Shown here: piece after piece, positions 1 through 8,022 of the stretch
How the letters are laid out: the number at the start of each line of letters is the position of its first letter
Position numbering within the stretch: position 1 is the first letter of the stretch
Assembly (NCBI GenBank): GCA_024233135.1
Contig: JACKPZ010000048.1
Coordinates: 1-18,894 of the forward strand
Origin: Akkermansiaceae bacterium
GTDB taxonomy: Bacteria > Verrucomicrobiota > Verrucomicrobiia > Verrucomicrobiales > Akkermansiaceae
Reading direction: 5' to 3'
Length of the DNA: 18,894 bases
Position numbers and translations under genes: made by a program
Notes under the pieces: model-generated
Seen by the model: the letters and a program-made list of their open reading frames with translations, nothing else
Databases searched by the model: none
What the model was told of the DNA's origin: nothing

Positions 1-1044
1 CTGCTCGATCACGTCGTCGTCACTCCGGTGATCATGCGGACCCTCACGGTTGAGGGAACGCCGGTCGGCCAGGTGTATGTGGAGTTCGCGCCGCCGGATG
101 AGTATGGCGATACCTGGTACTGGACCGATTTCAGCCGGAACTACCCGGAAGGAACGGAGATCACCCTCACCGCGGTGGATCCCTACATCACGTCCACCTA
201 TCCGAGCAAAGGCCTGGAATACAGGTTCCAACGGTGGCTGATGGATGGTGTGGAGATCGGCACGGACCCCGAGGTGGCCTTCGTGCTGGACGGCGACCGC
301 ACGTTGACCGCGGTTTACGAGGAGGCTCCTCCGGTGATTCTCACACAACCGGAGAACGTGGTCACCACCGTGGGCGGCAGCGCGTGGTTCCACGTCGAAT
401 GCTGGCCGTATGGCTACGCCGCGTTCCAGGCATGCCAATGGCGTTTCAACGGAATTCCGATCGCGGGTGAAACCACCAACTCGCTCCTCATCGACCCCGT
501 GGGCGCGGGAGACGTCGGCACCTATGATGTGGTCGTCTACAACAGCAGCGGAGCATCGCTCGTGAGCGATCCGGCCACCCTGGCGATCGTGTCCGGTTCG
601 CTGGTGAATGGTGGTTTCGAGTCGGCGTTCGACGGCTGGGATACGGAAGGGAACGTTCGCGTTCAGCAGTCTGCGGCCGCTCCGGAAGGCATGTGGATCG
701 TCGCCTACAACTCAGGCGATTCCACTCCGGACGGCGTGGTCTCGCAGGCTTTCGCCACGACGCCGGGCGCCGACTACACGCTGACCTATGACGTGGGTGT
801 GCTTTCATACAACACGAAGGTCCAGCGCATCGGTGTCGAAGTCGTGGATGGCATTCCGATCGCCGGCACGAGCCACGAGATCCACGGAGTGGGTTCCGGA
901 ATGACCGTGTGGGAAACCCACAGCCTGACATTCACCGCGGTGGACACGGCGACGTGGGTCATCTTCCGCGATGAATCGGTGGAAACCAAAGGGATCGATC
1001 TGCTTCTTGATCATGTGCGGGTCGAATGGACGCCGGCTCCGTGA
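1..1044 (+). CDS. Modular secreted protein, 3' end (InlB-like repeat, Ig-like, jelly-roll domain)
   Basis: The frame is open from the first base, so the gene starts upstream and 347 codons are visible, ending in TGA. The first residues, LLDHVVV, match the LLLDHVRV near the C-terminus, so a preceding copy of the last domain ends at the window edge. Next comes a domain like the divergent InlB B-repeat (about residues 12-107: Tyr/Trp-rich strands, YRFQRW, then a DGDRTLTAVYE ending). An Ig-like domain follows (about 110-200, with the paired Cys/Trp pattern and a DVGTYDVVV strand). The last domain, about 145 residues, starts with NGGFES and resembles DUF642/carbohydrate-binding jelly rolls. No C-terminal anchor or sorting motif is visible. 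Such proteins are usually extracellular, and adhesion or glycan binding is an inference. It is convergent with mmdB, with only 14 bp between the stops. Confidence 0.8.
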   Translation: MLDHVVVTPVIMRTLTVEGTPVGQVYVEFAPPDEYGDTWYWTDFSRNYPEGTEITLTAVDPYITSTYPSKGLEYRFQRWLMDGVEIGTDPEVAFVLDGDRTLTAVYEEAPPVILTQPENVVTTVGGSAWFHVECWPYGYAAFQACQWRFNGIPIAGETTNSLLIDPVGAGDVGTYDVVVYNSSGASLVSDPATLAIVSGSLVNGGFESAFDGWDTEGNVRVQQSAAAPEGMWIVAYNSGDSTPDGVVSQAFATTPGADYTLTYDVGVLSYNTKVQRIGVEVVDGIPIAGTSHEIHGVGSGMTVWETHSLTFTAVDTATWVIFRDESVETKGIDLLLDHVRVEWTPAP

Positions 1045-1058
1045 TCCGGACAGCCACC

Positions 1059-2222
1059 TCACCCGACCAGGAACGACCACAACACGCCGGCGGCGATCGC
1101 GGAACCGATCACGCCGGCGACGTTCGGGGCCATGGCGTGCATCAGGAGGAAGTTGTTCGGGTCCGACTGGCGGCCGATCATCTGGACGACACGTGCCGAG
1201 TCCGGGACGGCGGAGACTCCGGCCGCGCCCACCAAGGGGTTGATCTTGTCCTTGAGGAACAGGTTCATGAGTTTCGCGAACAGGACACCGCCGACGGTGG
1301 CGACGCAGAACGACAAGGCGCCCAGCGCGAAGATGAGCAGCGAGTCCGATGTCAGGAACCCCTTGTTCACCATCGTTCCGTCGATCTCGACCATGCGCAC
1401 CGCCTGGGTGCTGGCGCCGACGGAGAAGCCAAGGAGGATCGTCACGATGTCGATCATCGCCGTTCGCGCCGACTGCGCGAGACGCTCGGTGACGCCGCTC
1501 TCCTTGAGCAGGTTTCCGAAAAACAACATGCCCAACAACGCGAGCGATCCCGGTGCGATCAGCGCGCAGATCAGGAACGCGGCGATCGGAAAGATGATCC
1601 TCATCCGTCGCGAGACCTCGCGCGGCGGTTTCATCCGGATCTTCCGCTCCGCCTCGGTGGTGAGGAGTTTCATGATCGGCGGTTGGATGACGGGAACCAG
1701 CGCCATATACGAATAGGCGGCGATCGCGATCGCTCCCAGCAGGTGGGGCGCGAGTTTGGCGGAGAGGAAAATGGCCGTGGGTCCGTCCGCGCCGCCGATG
1801 ATGCCGATGGCGCCGGCTTCGGAGGCGGTGAATCCGAGCGCGAGCGCGCCGAGGAAGGTCAGGAAGATGCCGATCTGAGCGGCGGCTCCCAACAGGACGA
1901 GCTTCGGGTTGGACAGCATCGTGGAGAAATCCGTCATCGCCCCGATGCCGAGAAAGATGAGGGGAGGGAAGATCCCCTGGCTGACGCCGAAATAGAGGTA
2001 GGAGAGGACGCTGCCGGAGTCATAGACGCCGAGCGGCATTCCCTGTGGATAGGGGATGTTGCCGACCACCACGCCGAAGCCGATGGGCACGAGCAACAGC
2101 GGTTCGTAGTCCTTGGTGATGGCGAGCGTGATGAAGACGATGCCGACGAGGATCATCGCGGCGTTGCCCCAGGTCATGCCCGCGACGCCCGTCGATTCGA
2201 GGAACTGGAAGAGCCGGGTCAT
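1059..2222 (-). CDS. mmdB: Sodium-translocating decarboxylase beta subunit (MmdB/OadB/GcdB family)
   Basis: A 387-residue polytopic membrane protein of normal length for the family. This subunit decarboxylates carboxybiotin and drives Na+ out across the cytoplasmic membrane. Family hallmarks are visible: hydrophobic helices from the N-terminus, SNPKLVLLGAAAQ (about 104-116), the GGADGPTAIF motif (143-152, with Asp146 at the position of the key Na+-site aspartate of OadB), and a C-terminal LLMHAMAPNVAGVIGS segment. The ATG overlaps the TGA of mmdC as ATGA, and GGTGGA lies 6 bases upstream of it inside mmdC, so translation is probably coupled. It is the last gene of the operon. The sequence cannot separate methylmalonyl-CoA from oxaloacetate or glutaconyl-CoA decarboxylase for this subunit; the symbol follows from the carboxyltransferase gene upstream. 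Confidence 0.93.
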   Translation of the reverse strand: MTRLFQFLESTGVAGMTWGNAAMILVGIVFITLAITKDYEPLLLVPIGFGVVVGNIPYPQGMPLGVYDSGSVLSYLYFGVSQGIFPPLIFLGIGAMTDFSTMLSNPKLVLLGAAAQIGIFLTFLGALALGFTASEAGAIGIIGGADGPTAIFLSAKLAPHLLGAIAIAAYSYMALVPVIQPPIMKLLTTEAERKIRMKPPREVSRRMRIIFPIAAFLICALIAPGSLALLGMLFFGNLLKESGVTERLAQSARTAMIDIVTILLGFSVGASTQAVRMVEIDGTMVNKGFLTSDSLLIFALGALSFCVATVGGVLFAKLMNLFLKDKINPLVGAAGVSAVPDSARVVQMIGRQSDPNNFLLMHAMAPNVAGVIGSAIAAGVLWSFLVG

Positions 2223-2662
2223 TCGAGTTCCACCATTTCCCGTCCCTGGCCCACGGTGTCGCCCGCCTTCACGTGCAGTTTCGCGACCTTGCCCGCACGC
2301 GGCGCGGCGATCACGTTCTCCATTTTCATCGCCTCCATCTTGAGCAGCGCGGTGCCGGCCTCGACCGGATCTCCCTCCTTGACGAAAACCTCGAGGATCA
2401 CCCCGGGGATCGGCGCGGTGATGTGGTCGGCGAATCCGACGGCCCGCAGGTCGGGCGGAGGAGGCGGGTGGCCGACATGTTCGGTGGGGCCGCGCTGCGC
2501 GCTGGGCGAGGGCCGTCGTTTCGGCGTTCCCTTGCGGTGGATGCTCTGGATATCGACGACGTAGCCCTCGCCATCGACCTCAAGCTCGGCGCGGTCTCCC
2601 GCCAGCGACTTGAGGGTGACGACGTAGTCGTGGCCGTTGACCTTGAGATGGTATTCCTTCAT
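2219..2662 (-). CDS. mmdC: Biotin carboxyl carrier subunit of Na+-pumping decarboxylase
   Basis: A 147-residue biotinyl carrier. It shuttles the carboxyl group from the carboxyltransferase to the membrane beta subunit. An N-terminal beta-rich part (1-50, containing VNGHDYVVTL) is followed by a Lys/Arg/Pro-rich flexible linker with a run of five prolines (about 51-80), then the biotinyl domain (about 81-147). The EAMKM motif places the biotinylated lysine at Lys113, 34 residues from the C-terminus as is usual. The frame stays open far upstream, but MKEYHLKVNG is chosen as the start because it fits the family, has AAAGGCAAGG just upstream and forms an ATGA overlap with the end of mmdD. Its own stop overlaps the mmdB start in the same way. 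Confidence 0.93.
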   Translation of the reverse strand: MKEYHLKVNGHDYVVTLKSLAGDRAELEVDGEGYVVDIQSIHRKGTPKRRPSPSAQRGPTEHVGHPPPPPDLRAVGFADHITAPIPGVILEVFVKEGDPVEAGTALLKMEAMKMENVIAAPRAGKVAKLHVKAGDTVGQGREMVELE

Positions 2663-3054
2663 CGCCTTGCCTTTCGTGCGGGTATGGTGGAACCGAGGGA
2701 ACGGATCCAGAACGCGTTGCGCCACAGGCATTCGGATTCGCAGCGACGGATGGTGATGCGTTGCACGGCGCTTCCGTCCTCGGGCGTGAGCACGTGTTCG
2801 AGGACGGTGGCGATGGCGACGGCGCGTTCCCGGTCGATCGTTTCGCGTTCTTCCTCGGCAGCGTCTTCGGCAGGGACGCTCTCCGCACAGTGTTTGCAGA
2901 TGCGGTCGAGAAGATCGAGCAGGGAGGGCAGACCGGCGATGAACAGGCTCACGAGCGTGAGACCGGCGAAGACGACCAGCAGGCCCGCGATGGAGACGGT
3001 GATGCCGCCGTGTTCGAGGATGTTCTGAAGCCGGAAGGAGATGGCCGCGGTCAT
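2659..3054 (-). CDS. mmdD: OadG-like membrane anchor (delta) subunit of the decarboxylase
   Basis: A 131-residue protein with the OadG/MmdD plan. One N-terminal transmembrane helix (about 17-42, GGITVSIAGLLVVFAGLTLV) is followed by a charged, Glu-rich stretch (about 58-75) and a basic C-terminal tail (ITIRR, RNAFW). This subunit ties the carboxyltransferase to the membrane beta subunit. Sequence conservation in the family is low, so the call rests on topology, size and position between the carboxyltransferase and the biotin carrier. It starts 6 bp after the mmdA stop and ends in an ATGA overlap with mmdC. No clear Shine-Dalgarno is present, which suggests translation follows from mmdA. Confidence 0.83.
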   Translation of the reverse strand: MTAAISFRLQNILEHGGITVSIAGLLVVFAGLTLVSLFIAGLPSLLDLLDRICKHCAESVPAEDAAEEERETIDRERAVAIATVLEHVLTPEDGSAVQRITIRRCESECLWRNAFWIRSLGSTIPARKARR

Positions 3055-3060
3055 GATTTG

Positions 3061-4653
3061 TCAGAGCGGGAGGTTTCCGTGTTTCTTCGCCGGCCGGTTC
3101 GCCTGTTTGTTCTCCAGCATGCTGAGCGCCTTGGTGATGCGGAAACGCGTGTTGCACGGGCGGATGATGTCATCGACGTATCCACGCCGCGCCGCGACGT
3201 AGGGGTTGGTGAAATTGTCGGCGTATTCCCGTTCCCGCGCGGCGAGTTGTTCCGTGGCGGAGTCGGGATCGGCCGGATCGCGGAGTTCCGAGGCGTAGAG
3301 GATTTCCGCGGCGCCGCGCGATCCCATCACGGCGATTTCGGCGGTGGGCCATGCGTAGTTGATGTCGCCGCCGAGGTGCTTGGAATTCATCACGCAGTAC
3401 GCGCCGCCGTAGGCCTTGCGGGTGATGATTGTGATTTTGGGAACGGTGGCCTCGGCGAAGGCATAGAGCAGCTTCGCGCCGTTGCGGATGATGCCACCGT
3501 ATTCCTGCACCGTTCCCGGCAGGAACCCCGGGACGTCCTCGAAGACCACCAGCGGAATGTTGAAGGCGTCGCAGAAGCGGACGAAGCGCGCTCCCTTGAT
3601 GGACGAGTCGTTGTCGAGTGTGCCGGCGAGGTGCGCCGGATTGTTGGCGACGATGCCCACCGAGCGCCCGCCGTAGCGGGCGAAGCCGACGACGAGGTTG
3701 GGCGCGAACGAGGGATGGATTTCGAAGAACACACCGTCGTCCACGGTTTCGTGGATCACGTCCTTGATGTTGTAGGCGTGGTTTGGATCCGCGGGGATGA
3801 TCTGGTCGAGAAACTCGGACATCCGGTCGGGCGGATCGTCGGATGGCAGGGGTTCCGGCGACTGGAGGTTGTTCTGCGGAAGATAGGTGAGCAGGTCCCG
3901 CACGGCGTCCATGGCGGCTTCCTCGCTGGCGTATGCAAGGTGGGCGACGCCGCTGCGCGTGGTGTGCACGGCCGCGCCGCCGAGCGTTTCGGTATCGACG
4001 TCCTCATGGGTCACGGCTTTCACCACCTTCGGGCCGGTGAGGAACATATAACTCGTGCTTTCCACCATGATGACGAAATCGGTGAGGGCGGGGGAGTAGA
4101 CCGCGCCGCCGGCGCAGGGGCCCATGATGCAGGAGATCTGCGGGATCACTCCGGAGGCATCGACATTGCGTTGGAAAATGCCGGTGTAGCCGGCGAGGCT
4201 TTCGATGCCTTCCTGGATGCGCGCGCCGCCGGAGTCGTTGAGTCCGATGACCGGCGCGCCGTTTTTCATGGCCATGTCCATGATCTTGCAGATCTTCTCG
4301 GCCACGGTTTCGGAGAGGGAGCCGCCGAGCACGGTGAAGTCCTGCGAGAAGACATAGACGAGCCGCCCGCCGATCGTTCCGTATCCGGTGACCACGCCGT
4401 CGCCGGGGATGACGTGCTCCTGCATTCCGAAGTCGGTGCAGCGGTGGGTCTTGAACATGTCGAACTCCTCGAAGCTGTCGGCGTCCAACAGGTGATCGAT
4501 GCGTTCGCGGGCCGTCATGCAGCCTTTCTCATGCTGGCGGGCGATGCGTTTCTCGCCGCCTCCGAGACGGGCCTTCGCCCGGAGTTCCGCGAGTTCGTTC
4601 AGACGTTCGGCCGCGTCGCGGCGGGCGGCGGGTTGCGGGATGGGTTTGTTCAT
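3061..4653 (-). CDS. mmdA: Acyl-CoA carboxyltransferase, methylmalonyl-CoA decarboxylase alpha subunit
   Basis: A 530-residue crotonase-fold carboxyltransferase of the PCC-beta/MmdA family. It moves the carboxyl group of (S)-methylmalonyl-CoA to biotin and leaves propionyl-CoA. Motifs seen are ARLGGGEKRIARQHEKG (28-44), the N-terminal oxyanion region SGGARIQEG (141-149), GPCAGGAVYSPAL (178-190), DVPGFLPGT, and the C-terminal AYGGAYCVMNSKHLGGD. The start at MNKPIPQP is chosen because it gives the usual family N-terminus. In-frame ATGs at 4683 and 4707 would add 10 or 18 residues, and no site has a good ribosome binding sequence. Membrane subunits follow at once, so a Na+-pumping decarboxylase is more likely than a biotin-dependent propionyl-CoA carboxylase. 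No biotin carboxylase gene is present here. Confidence 0.92.
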   Translation of the reverse strand: MNKPIPQPAARRDAAERLNELAELRAKARLGGGEKRIARQHEKGCMTARERIDHLLDADSFEEFDMFKTHRCTDFGMQEHVIPGDGVVTGYGTIGGRLVYVFSQDFTVLGGSLSETVAEKICKIMDMAMKNGAPVIGLNDSGGARIQEGIESLAGYTGIFQRNVDASGVIPQISCIMGPCAGGAVYSPALTDFVIMVESTSYMFLTGPKVVKAVTHEDVDTETLGGAAVHTTRSGVAHLAYASEEAAMDAVRDLLTYLPQNNLQSPEPLPSDDPPDRMSEFLDQIIPADPNHAYNIKDVIHETVDDGVFFEIHPSFAPNLVVGFARYGGRSVGIVANNPAHLAGTLDNDSSIKGARFVRFCDAFNIPLVVFEDVPGFLPGTVQEYGGIIRNGAKLLYAFAEATVPKITIITRKAYGGAYCVMNSKHLGGDINYAWPTAEIAVMGSRGAAEILYASELRDPADPDSATEQLAAREREYADNFTNPYVAARRGYVDDIIRPCNTRFRITKALSMLENKQANRPAKKHGNLPL

Positions 4654-4783
4654 GGCGTGCCTGCGCCGGGTGGAGCGTGGCATGTCGGAAAACCGGATTT
4701 CCTCCATGCCACCATGCGCAGTGTCGCCAAGAGGGCGAAAGTCATCCAGCGGTCCCCTGTGAAACGCTCCGCGTATCTTGCTG

Positions 4784-7700
4784 TCAGCGTGCGGGGCTTG
4801 CCGACAGCTCGAACCACTCGTTCAGACGGGCCTGTGTTTCGGGGCTGATGAACCAGCCGAAGACCGCGGCGATCACGCCAGCGAAGACCACGGTGGCGGA
4901 CACGACGAGCAGCCAATAGACGATGGCGAGCACCCATCCGAGCGGGTCGAGTTTCCGGTGGATGGCATAGCCCGGCGGGCAGGCGATGCAGCGGAAGCCG
5001 AACCAGGCGTTGAGACCGGGGACCAGCAGGGCGAGGATCCACATCCGGTTCATGCCAACGTTCGAAATGCGCGAGATCGTCATGACAAACAAGACGGCCA
5101 GCACGACCAGGTCCGCATGGGGCAGAAACGCGTTCATCATCACGTCGCCGAACTTCCGCATGAGGAACGGCGAGGCGGCGCTGATCAACGCGGACCACAC
5201 GAAGGGGAACCCGAGAACGACGGGAAGATAGATCCTGCGGCGCGCTCCGGGCCAGTCACGATGATGGGAGAGCGCTTTGGCTTTCACCGCACCGCTTGGA
5301 GGAGGGAGGAAACCCGGGTCTGGTGACGTGGGGGAATCCGGCGCGGCGCTTTCGCCGTTGCGCTCGAAGAGGCCGTGGATCTGGCCTGCGGGTTTCCAGA
5401 GGTCGGTTCCTTGTTTCCACACCATGTCGAGCCGCGGATCGAGAGATCCTTCGACCGCCATTTTACGCAGTTGGGAAAAACCGATCGGTCCGAGGCGCTC
5501 GCCTTCACAGGTGTAGTGCCAGACCTTCGAGCGGGCGGACTCCTTGCCGGACTTCGCGCGTTTCTCGGTTTCGCGGAACTTGGCGGCGGCACGTTCGGCG
5601 GCTTTTGCCTCTGCTTCGGCCTTGGCGCGGGCGATGTCGGCGGCGCGGGCTTCTTCGAGGGCGCGGAGTTCCGCTTCCGCGGCGGCGCGGGCGTCTTCCG
5701 CTGCTTTTGCAACCTCGGCGGCGTGGCGCGCGGCTTCCTCGGCGGCGCGGACGCGGGCTTTTTCCTCGGCCTTGGCCTCGGCTTCGGCGCGGGCGCGGGC
5801 CTCCTCGGCGGCTTTCGCTTCCGCAGCGGCGCGCAGTTCCTGTTCGCGGGCGGCCTTGGCCTCGGCGGCGGCGCGGGCGCGGGCTTCCTCTTCGGCCCGG
5901 GCTTCGGCGGCGGCGCGGGCGCGGGCTTCCTCTTCGAGGCGCGCCTTGGCTTCCGCCGCCGCCCGTTCTTCTTCGGCAAATTCGGCTTCCAGCGCGGCTT
6001 CCTGCGCGGCCTGCGCGGCGACTCGCGCGCGATCCTCCTCTTCCAGGCGGGCCTTCGCCGCACTTTCGCGGGCCTCCTCCGCGGCCTTCGCCTCGGCGGC
6101 GGCATGGCGTTTCGCGTCGTCGGCGGCCTTGGCGCGGGCCTCCTCTTCCGCGCGGGCGCGTGCGGCGGCCTCGCGGGCCTCCTCGGCGGCCTTGGCCTCG
6201 GCCATGGCATGCAGTTTCGCTTCCTCAGCGGCCTTGGCGCGGGCCTCTTCGTCCACGCGGGCATGGGCGGCGGCCTTGGCGCGGGCTTCTTCGGCGGTTT
6301 TTGCCTCGGCGGCTGCTTGGAGACGCGCCTGTTCGGCTGTCTTGGCACGGGCTTCTTCCTCGGCGCGGGCTTTCGCGGCGGCGGCGGCGGCTTCTTCCGC
6401 GGCTTTGGCGTCGGCGGCGGCCTGGAGTTTCGCTTCTTCCGCGGTCTTGGCACGGGCTTCTTCCTCGGCACGGGCTTTTGCGGCGGCGGCGCGCGCTTCC
6501 TCGGCGGCGCGGGCGTCGGATGCGGCCTGGAGTTTCGCGTGTTCGGCGGTCTTCGCTTTTTCCTCCTCTTCGGCGCGGGCTTCAGCGGCGGCTTTGGCCT
6601 TGGCCTCTTCTTCGGCGCGTGCCTTGGCGGCGGCCGCTGCTTTGGTCTCTTCCTCCGCGCGGGCGCTCGCGGCGGCCGCGGCGCGGGCTTCTTCTTCCTG
6701 ACGTGCCTTGGCCGCTGCTGCGGCGCGGGCTTCTTCTTCGGCTCTTGCTTTGGCGGCGGCGGCCGCACGGGCTTCCTCCTCGGCGCGTGCCTTGGCGGCG
6801 GCGGCGGCACGGGCTTCTTCTTCGGCGCGTGCCTTGGCGGCGGCGGACTTGGCCTCTTCGGCGGCCTTCGCGTCGGCTGCGGCCCGGCGGCGGGCATCCT
6901 CGGCCACCTTGGCAAGAGCCTCCTCCTCGGCGCGGGCCTTGGCGGCGGCCGCGGCGCGTGCTTCCGCAGCAGCTTTGGCGCGGGCTTCCTCTTCGGCTCG
7001 TTGTTTGGCCGCGGCGGCGGCTTTCGCCTCCTCCTCGGCGCGCTCCTTGGCAGCGGCGGCACGCGCTTCCTCCGCGGCCGCGGCTTCGTTGGCGGCCTGG
7101 ATCTTTGCCTCTTCGGCGGCGGTCGCCCGTTCTTCCTCGTCCGCCCGCGCTTTGGCGGCGGCGGCGGCGCGGACTTCCTCCTCGGCCCTCACCCTGGCGG
7201 CGGCGGTCGCCCGGATTTGTTCGTCGGTGAGCGCTTTCGCCGCGGCGACACGGGTTTCCTCGATCACCACATCCAGCTTCGCGCGCTCGGCGGCGAGAAG
7301 GTCCGCATCCGTGCCGGCATCTTCCCGGACGAGCCGGGTGGTTGGCGCCGGGCGGTCGTCCTCCTCCGGTCTCCTGAGCGGGCCTGTTTTGGTGGCGGCC
7401 TCGCGTTTCAACTTGTTTTCAAGATCCGCCCACGCGCGGGCGGAGGCCCGGGCGCGCTCTTGTTCTGCGGCCTGCAACTCCGCCTCAATCGCGTCGTGGC
7501 CGGTTCGGATGCGCGGCCGGCGATTTGTTTCGGGTGACTCGACGGACGTCTTTTCGATTCGATGCGCTTTCCTGCCGTTTGGTTTTTCCTCCGACTTTGG
7601 TTTCGTTTTCGGTTTCGGAACCGGATCGAACAACTGTGCGACTTCGTAAACCGGTTGCCAACGCTCCATGCCAGCCGTCCAAACCTGTTTCACCGGGGGC

Positions 7701-8014
7701 TGCAGCTTCGGATCGGACACTTTGGCCTTCAGTTCGTCCAGCGACACCGGCCCCTGTTGTTCGCCGGTTTGGATGAAATACCACTGTCCTTCCACCGCAC
7801 CACCGTTCGTCGGCACCGGCGTGCCGTTCGCGCCGGCCAATCCCTCGATATCGCCGGGCTTCTTCCAGTCGTCCATCCCTTCCGCCCACACCATCTCCAG
7901 AGGCGGATGGAGCCGGTGGTTCCCCGCCTTGATTTTCAGCTCTTCGAAGCTGACTGGTCCCTGCATCTCGCCGCCGCGAGTGTAGTACCACTCCTTCTGG
8001 AGCAATTCGTTCAT
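4784..8014 (-). CDS. GYF_2 (DUF4339) protein with long Ala/Glu/Arg coil and C-terminal membrane domain
   Basis: A 1076-residue protein of unknown function. Two GYF_2 domains come first (8-58 and 77-128), each with the pattern W-Y-Y/F, a GPVS turn and a final VW..GM..W. A Lys/Pro-rich linker follows, then about 640 residues of Ala/Glu/Arg/Lys-rich sequence (about 173-815) built on a 14-residue unit, expected to form a long single helix or coiled coil as in TolA. A third GYF_2 domain (about 830-880, VWHYTCEG..GPIGFSQL) precedes about 930-1065, which holds roughly four transmembrane helices. No signal peptide is seen, so the GYF and coil parts probably lie in the cytoplasm on a membrane anchor. 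The start has no Shine-Dalgarno, and a TTGACA box lies 29 bases upstream. Coil proteins of this type may act as spacers or scaffolds; that is inference. Confidence 0.85.
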   Translation of the reverse strand: MNELLQKEWYYTRGGEMQGPVSFEELKIKAGNHRLHPPLEMVWAEGMDDWKKPGDIEGLAGANGTPVPTNGGAVEGQWYFIQTGEQQGPVSLDELKAKVSDPKLQPPVKQVWTAGMERWQPVYEVAQLFDPVPKPKTKPKSEEKPNGRKAHRIEKTSVESPETNRRPRIRTGHDAIEAELQAAEQERARASARAWADLENKLKREAATKTGPLRRPEEDDRPAPTTRLVREDAGTDADLLAAERAKLDVVIEETRVAAAKALTDEQIRATAAARVRAEEEVRAAAAAKARADEEERATAAEEAKIQAANEAAAAEEARAAAAKERAEEEAKAAAAAKQRAEEEARAKAAAEARAAAAAKARAEEEALAKVAEDARRRAAADAKAAEEAKSAAAKARAEEEARAAAAAKARAEEEARAAAAAKARAEEEARAAAAAKARQEEEARAAAAASARAEEETKAAAAAKARAEEEAKAKAAAEARAEEEEKAKTAEHAKLQAASDARAAEEARAAAAKARAEEEARAKTAEEAKLQAAADAKAAEEAAAAAAKARAEEEARAKTAEQARLQAAAEAKTAEEARAKAAAHARVDEEARAKAAEEAKLHAMAEAKAAEEAREAAARARAEEEARAKAADDAKRHAAAEAKAAEEARESAAKARLEEEDRARVAAQAAQEAALEAEFAEEERAAAEAKARLEEEARARAAAEARAEEEARARAAAEAKAAREQELRAAAEAKAAEEARARAEAEAKAEEKARVRAAEEAARHAAEVAKAAEDARAAAEAELRALEEARAADIARAKAEAEAKAAERAAAKFRETEKRAKSGKESARSKVWHYTCEGERLGPIGFSQLRKMAVEGSLDPRLDMVWKQGTDLWKPAGQIHGLFERNGESAAPDSPTSPDPGFLPPPSGAVKAKALSHHRDWPGARRRIYLPVVLGFPFVWSALISAASPFLMRKFGDVMMNAFLPHADLVVLAVLFVMTISRISNVGMNRMWILALLVPGLNAWFGFRCIACPPGYAIHRKLDPLGWVLAIVYWLLVVSATVVFAGVIAAVFGWFISPETQARLNEWFELSASPAR
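5572..7498 (-). repeat. Low-complexity Ala/Glu/Arg-coding tract
   Basis: This part of the GYF_2 gene encodes the long helical region. It is written almost entirely with GCN, GAR, CGN and AAG codons, so stop codons are rare in every frame and long spurious open frames run on both strands. Composition differs sharply from the flanking genes. Confidence 0.85.
6661..6855 (-). repeat. 42-bp tandem repeat cluster inside the coil gene
   Basis: The plus-strand string GGGCTTC recurs at 6685, 6727, 6769 and 6811, exactly 42 bp apart. Each unit encodes a 14-residue block of the type KARAEEEARAAAAA, which is two heptads. The copies differ mainly at third codon positions, so the repeat is old enough to have drifted at silent sites while the protein unit was kept. 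More diverged units extend on both sides. Confidence 0.85.
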
Positions 8015-8022
8015 GCTCGTAA

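Noticed and set aside
1026..2564. 512-codon plus-strand open frame across mmdB and mmdC
   Set aside because: It is antisense to two clear family members. Its product is Asp/Arg/His-rich low-complexity sequence typical of a GC-rich shadow frame.
2219..2662. Binding of the neighbouring GYF domains to the Pro-run in the biotin carrier
   Set aside because: GYF domains usually want PPG followed by a hydrophobic residue. The linker has PPPPPD and no such motif, so the idea is only adjacency.
4653..4707. Extended mmdA start at 4707 or 4683
   Set aside because: The extra residues are Arg-rich and unlike the family N-terminus. GGAGG lies about 17 bases before 4683, too far to help.
2761..4848. 695-codon plus-strand open frame across mmdA
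   Set aside because: It is antisense to an intact carboxyltransferase with all motifs and has no recognisable domain.
6661..6855. CRISPR-like regular repeats
   Set aside because: The 42-bp units are contiguous, in frame, protein-coding and without unique spacers; no cas genes are present.
5375..7537. Long plus-strand open frame (720 codons) encoding a Gly/Phe/Leu-rich protein opposite the coil gene
   Set aside because: It is the complement of a repetitive Ala/Glu/Arg codon tract. The GYF and membrane domains lie on the minus strand, and the antisense product has no domain or plausible start region.
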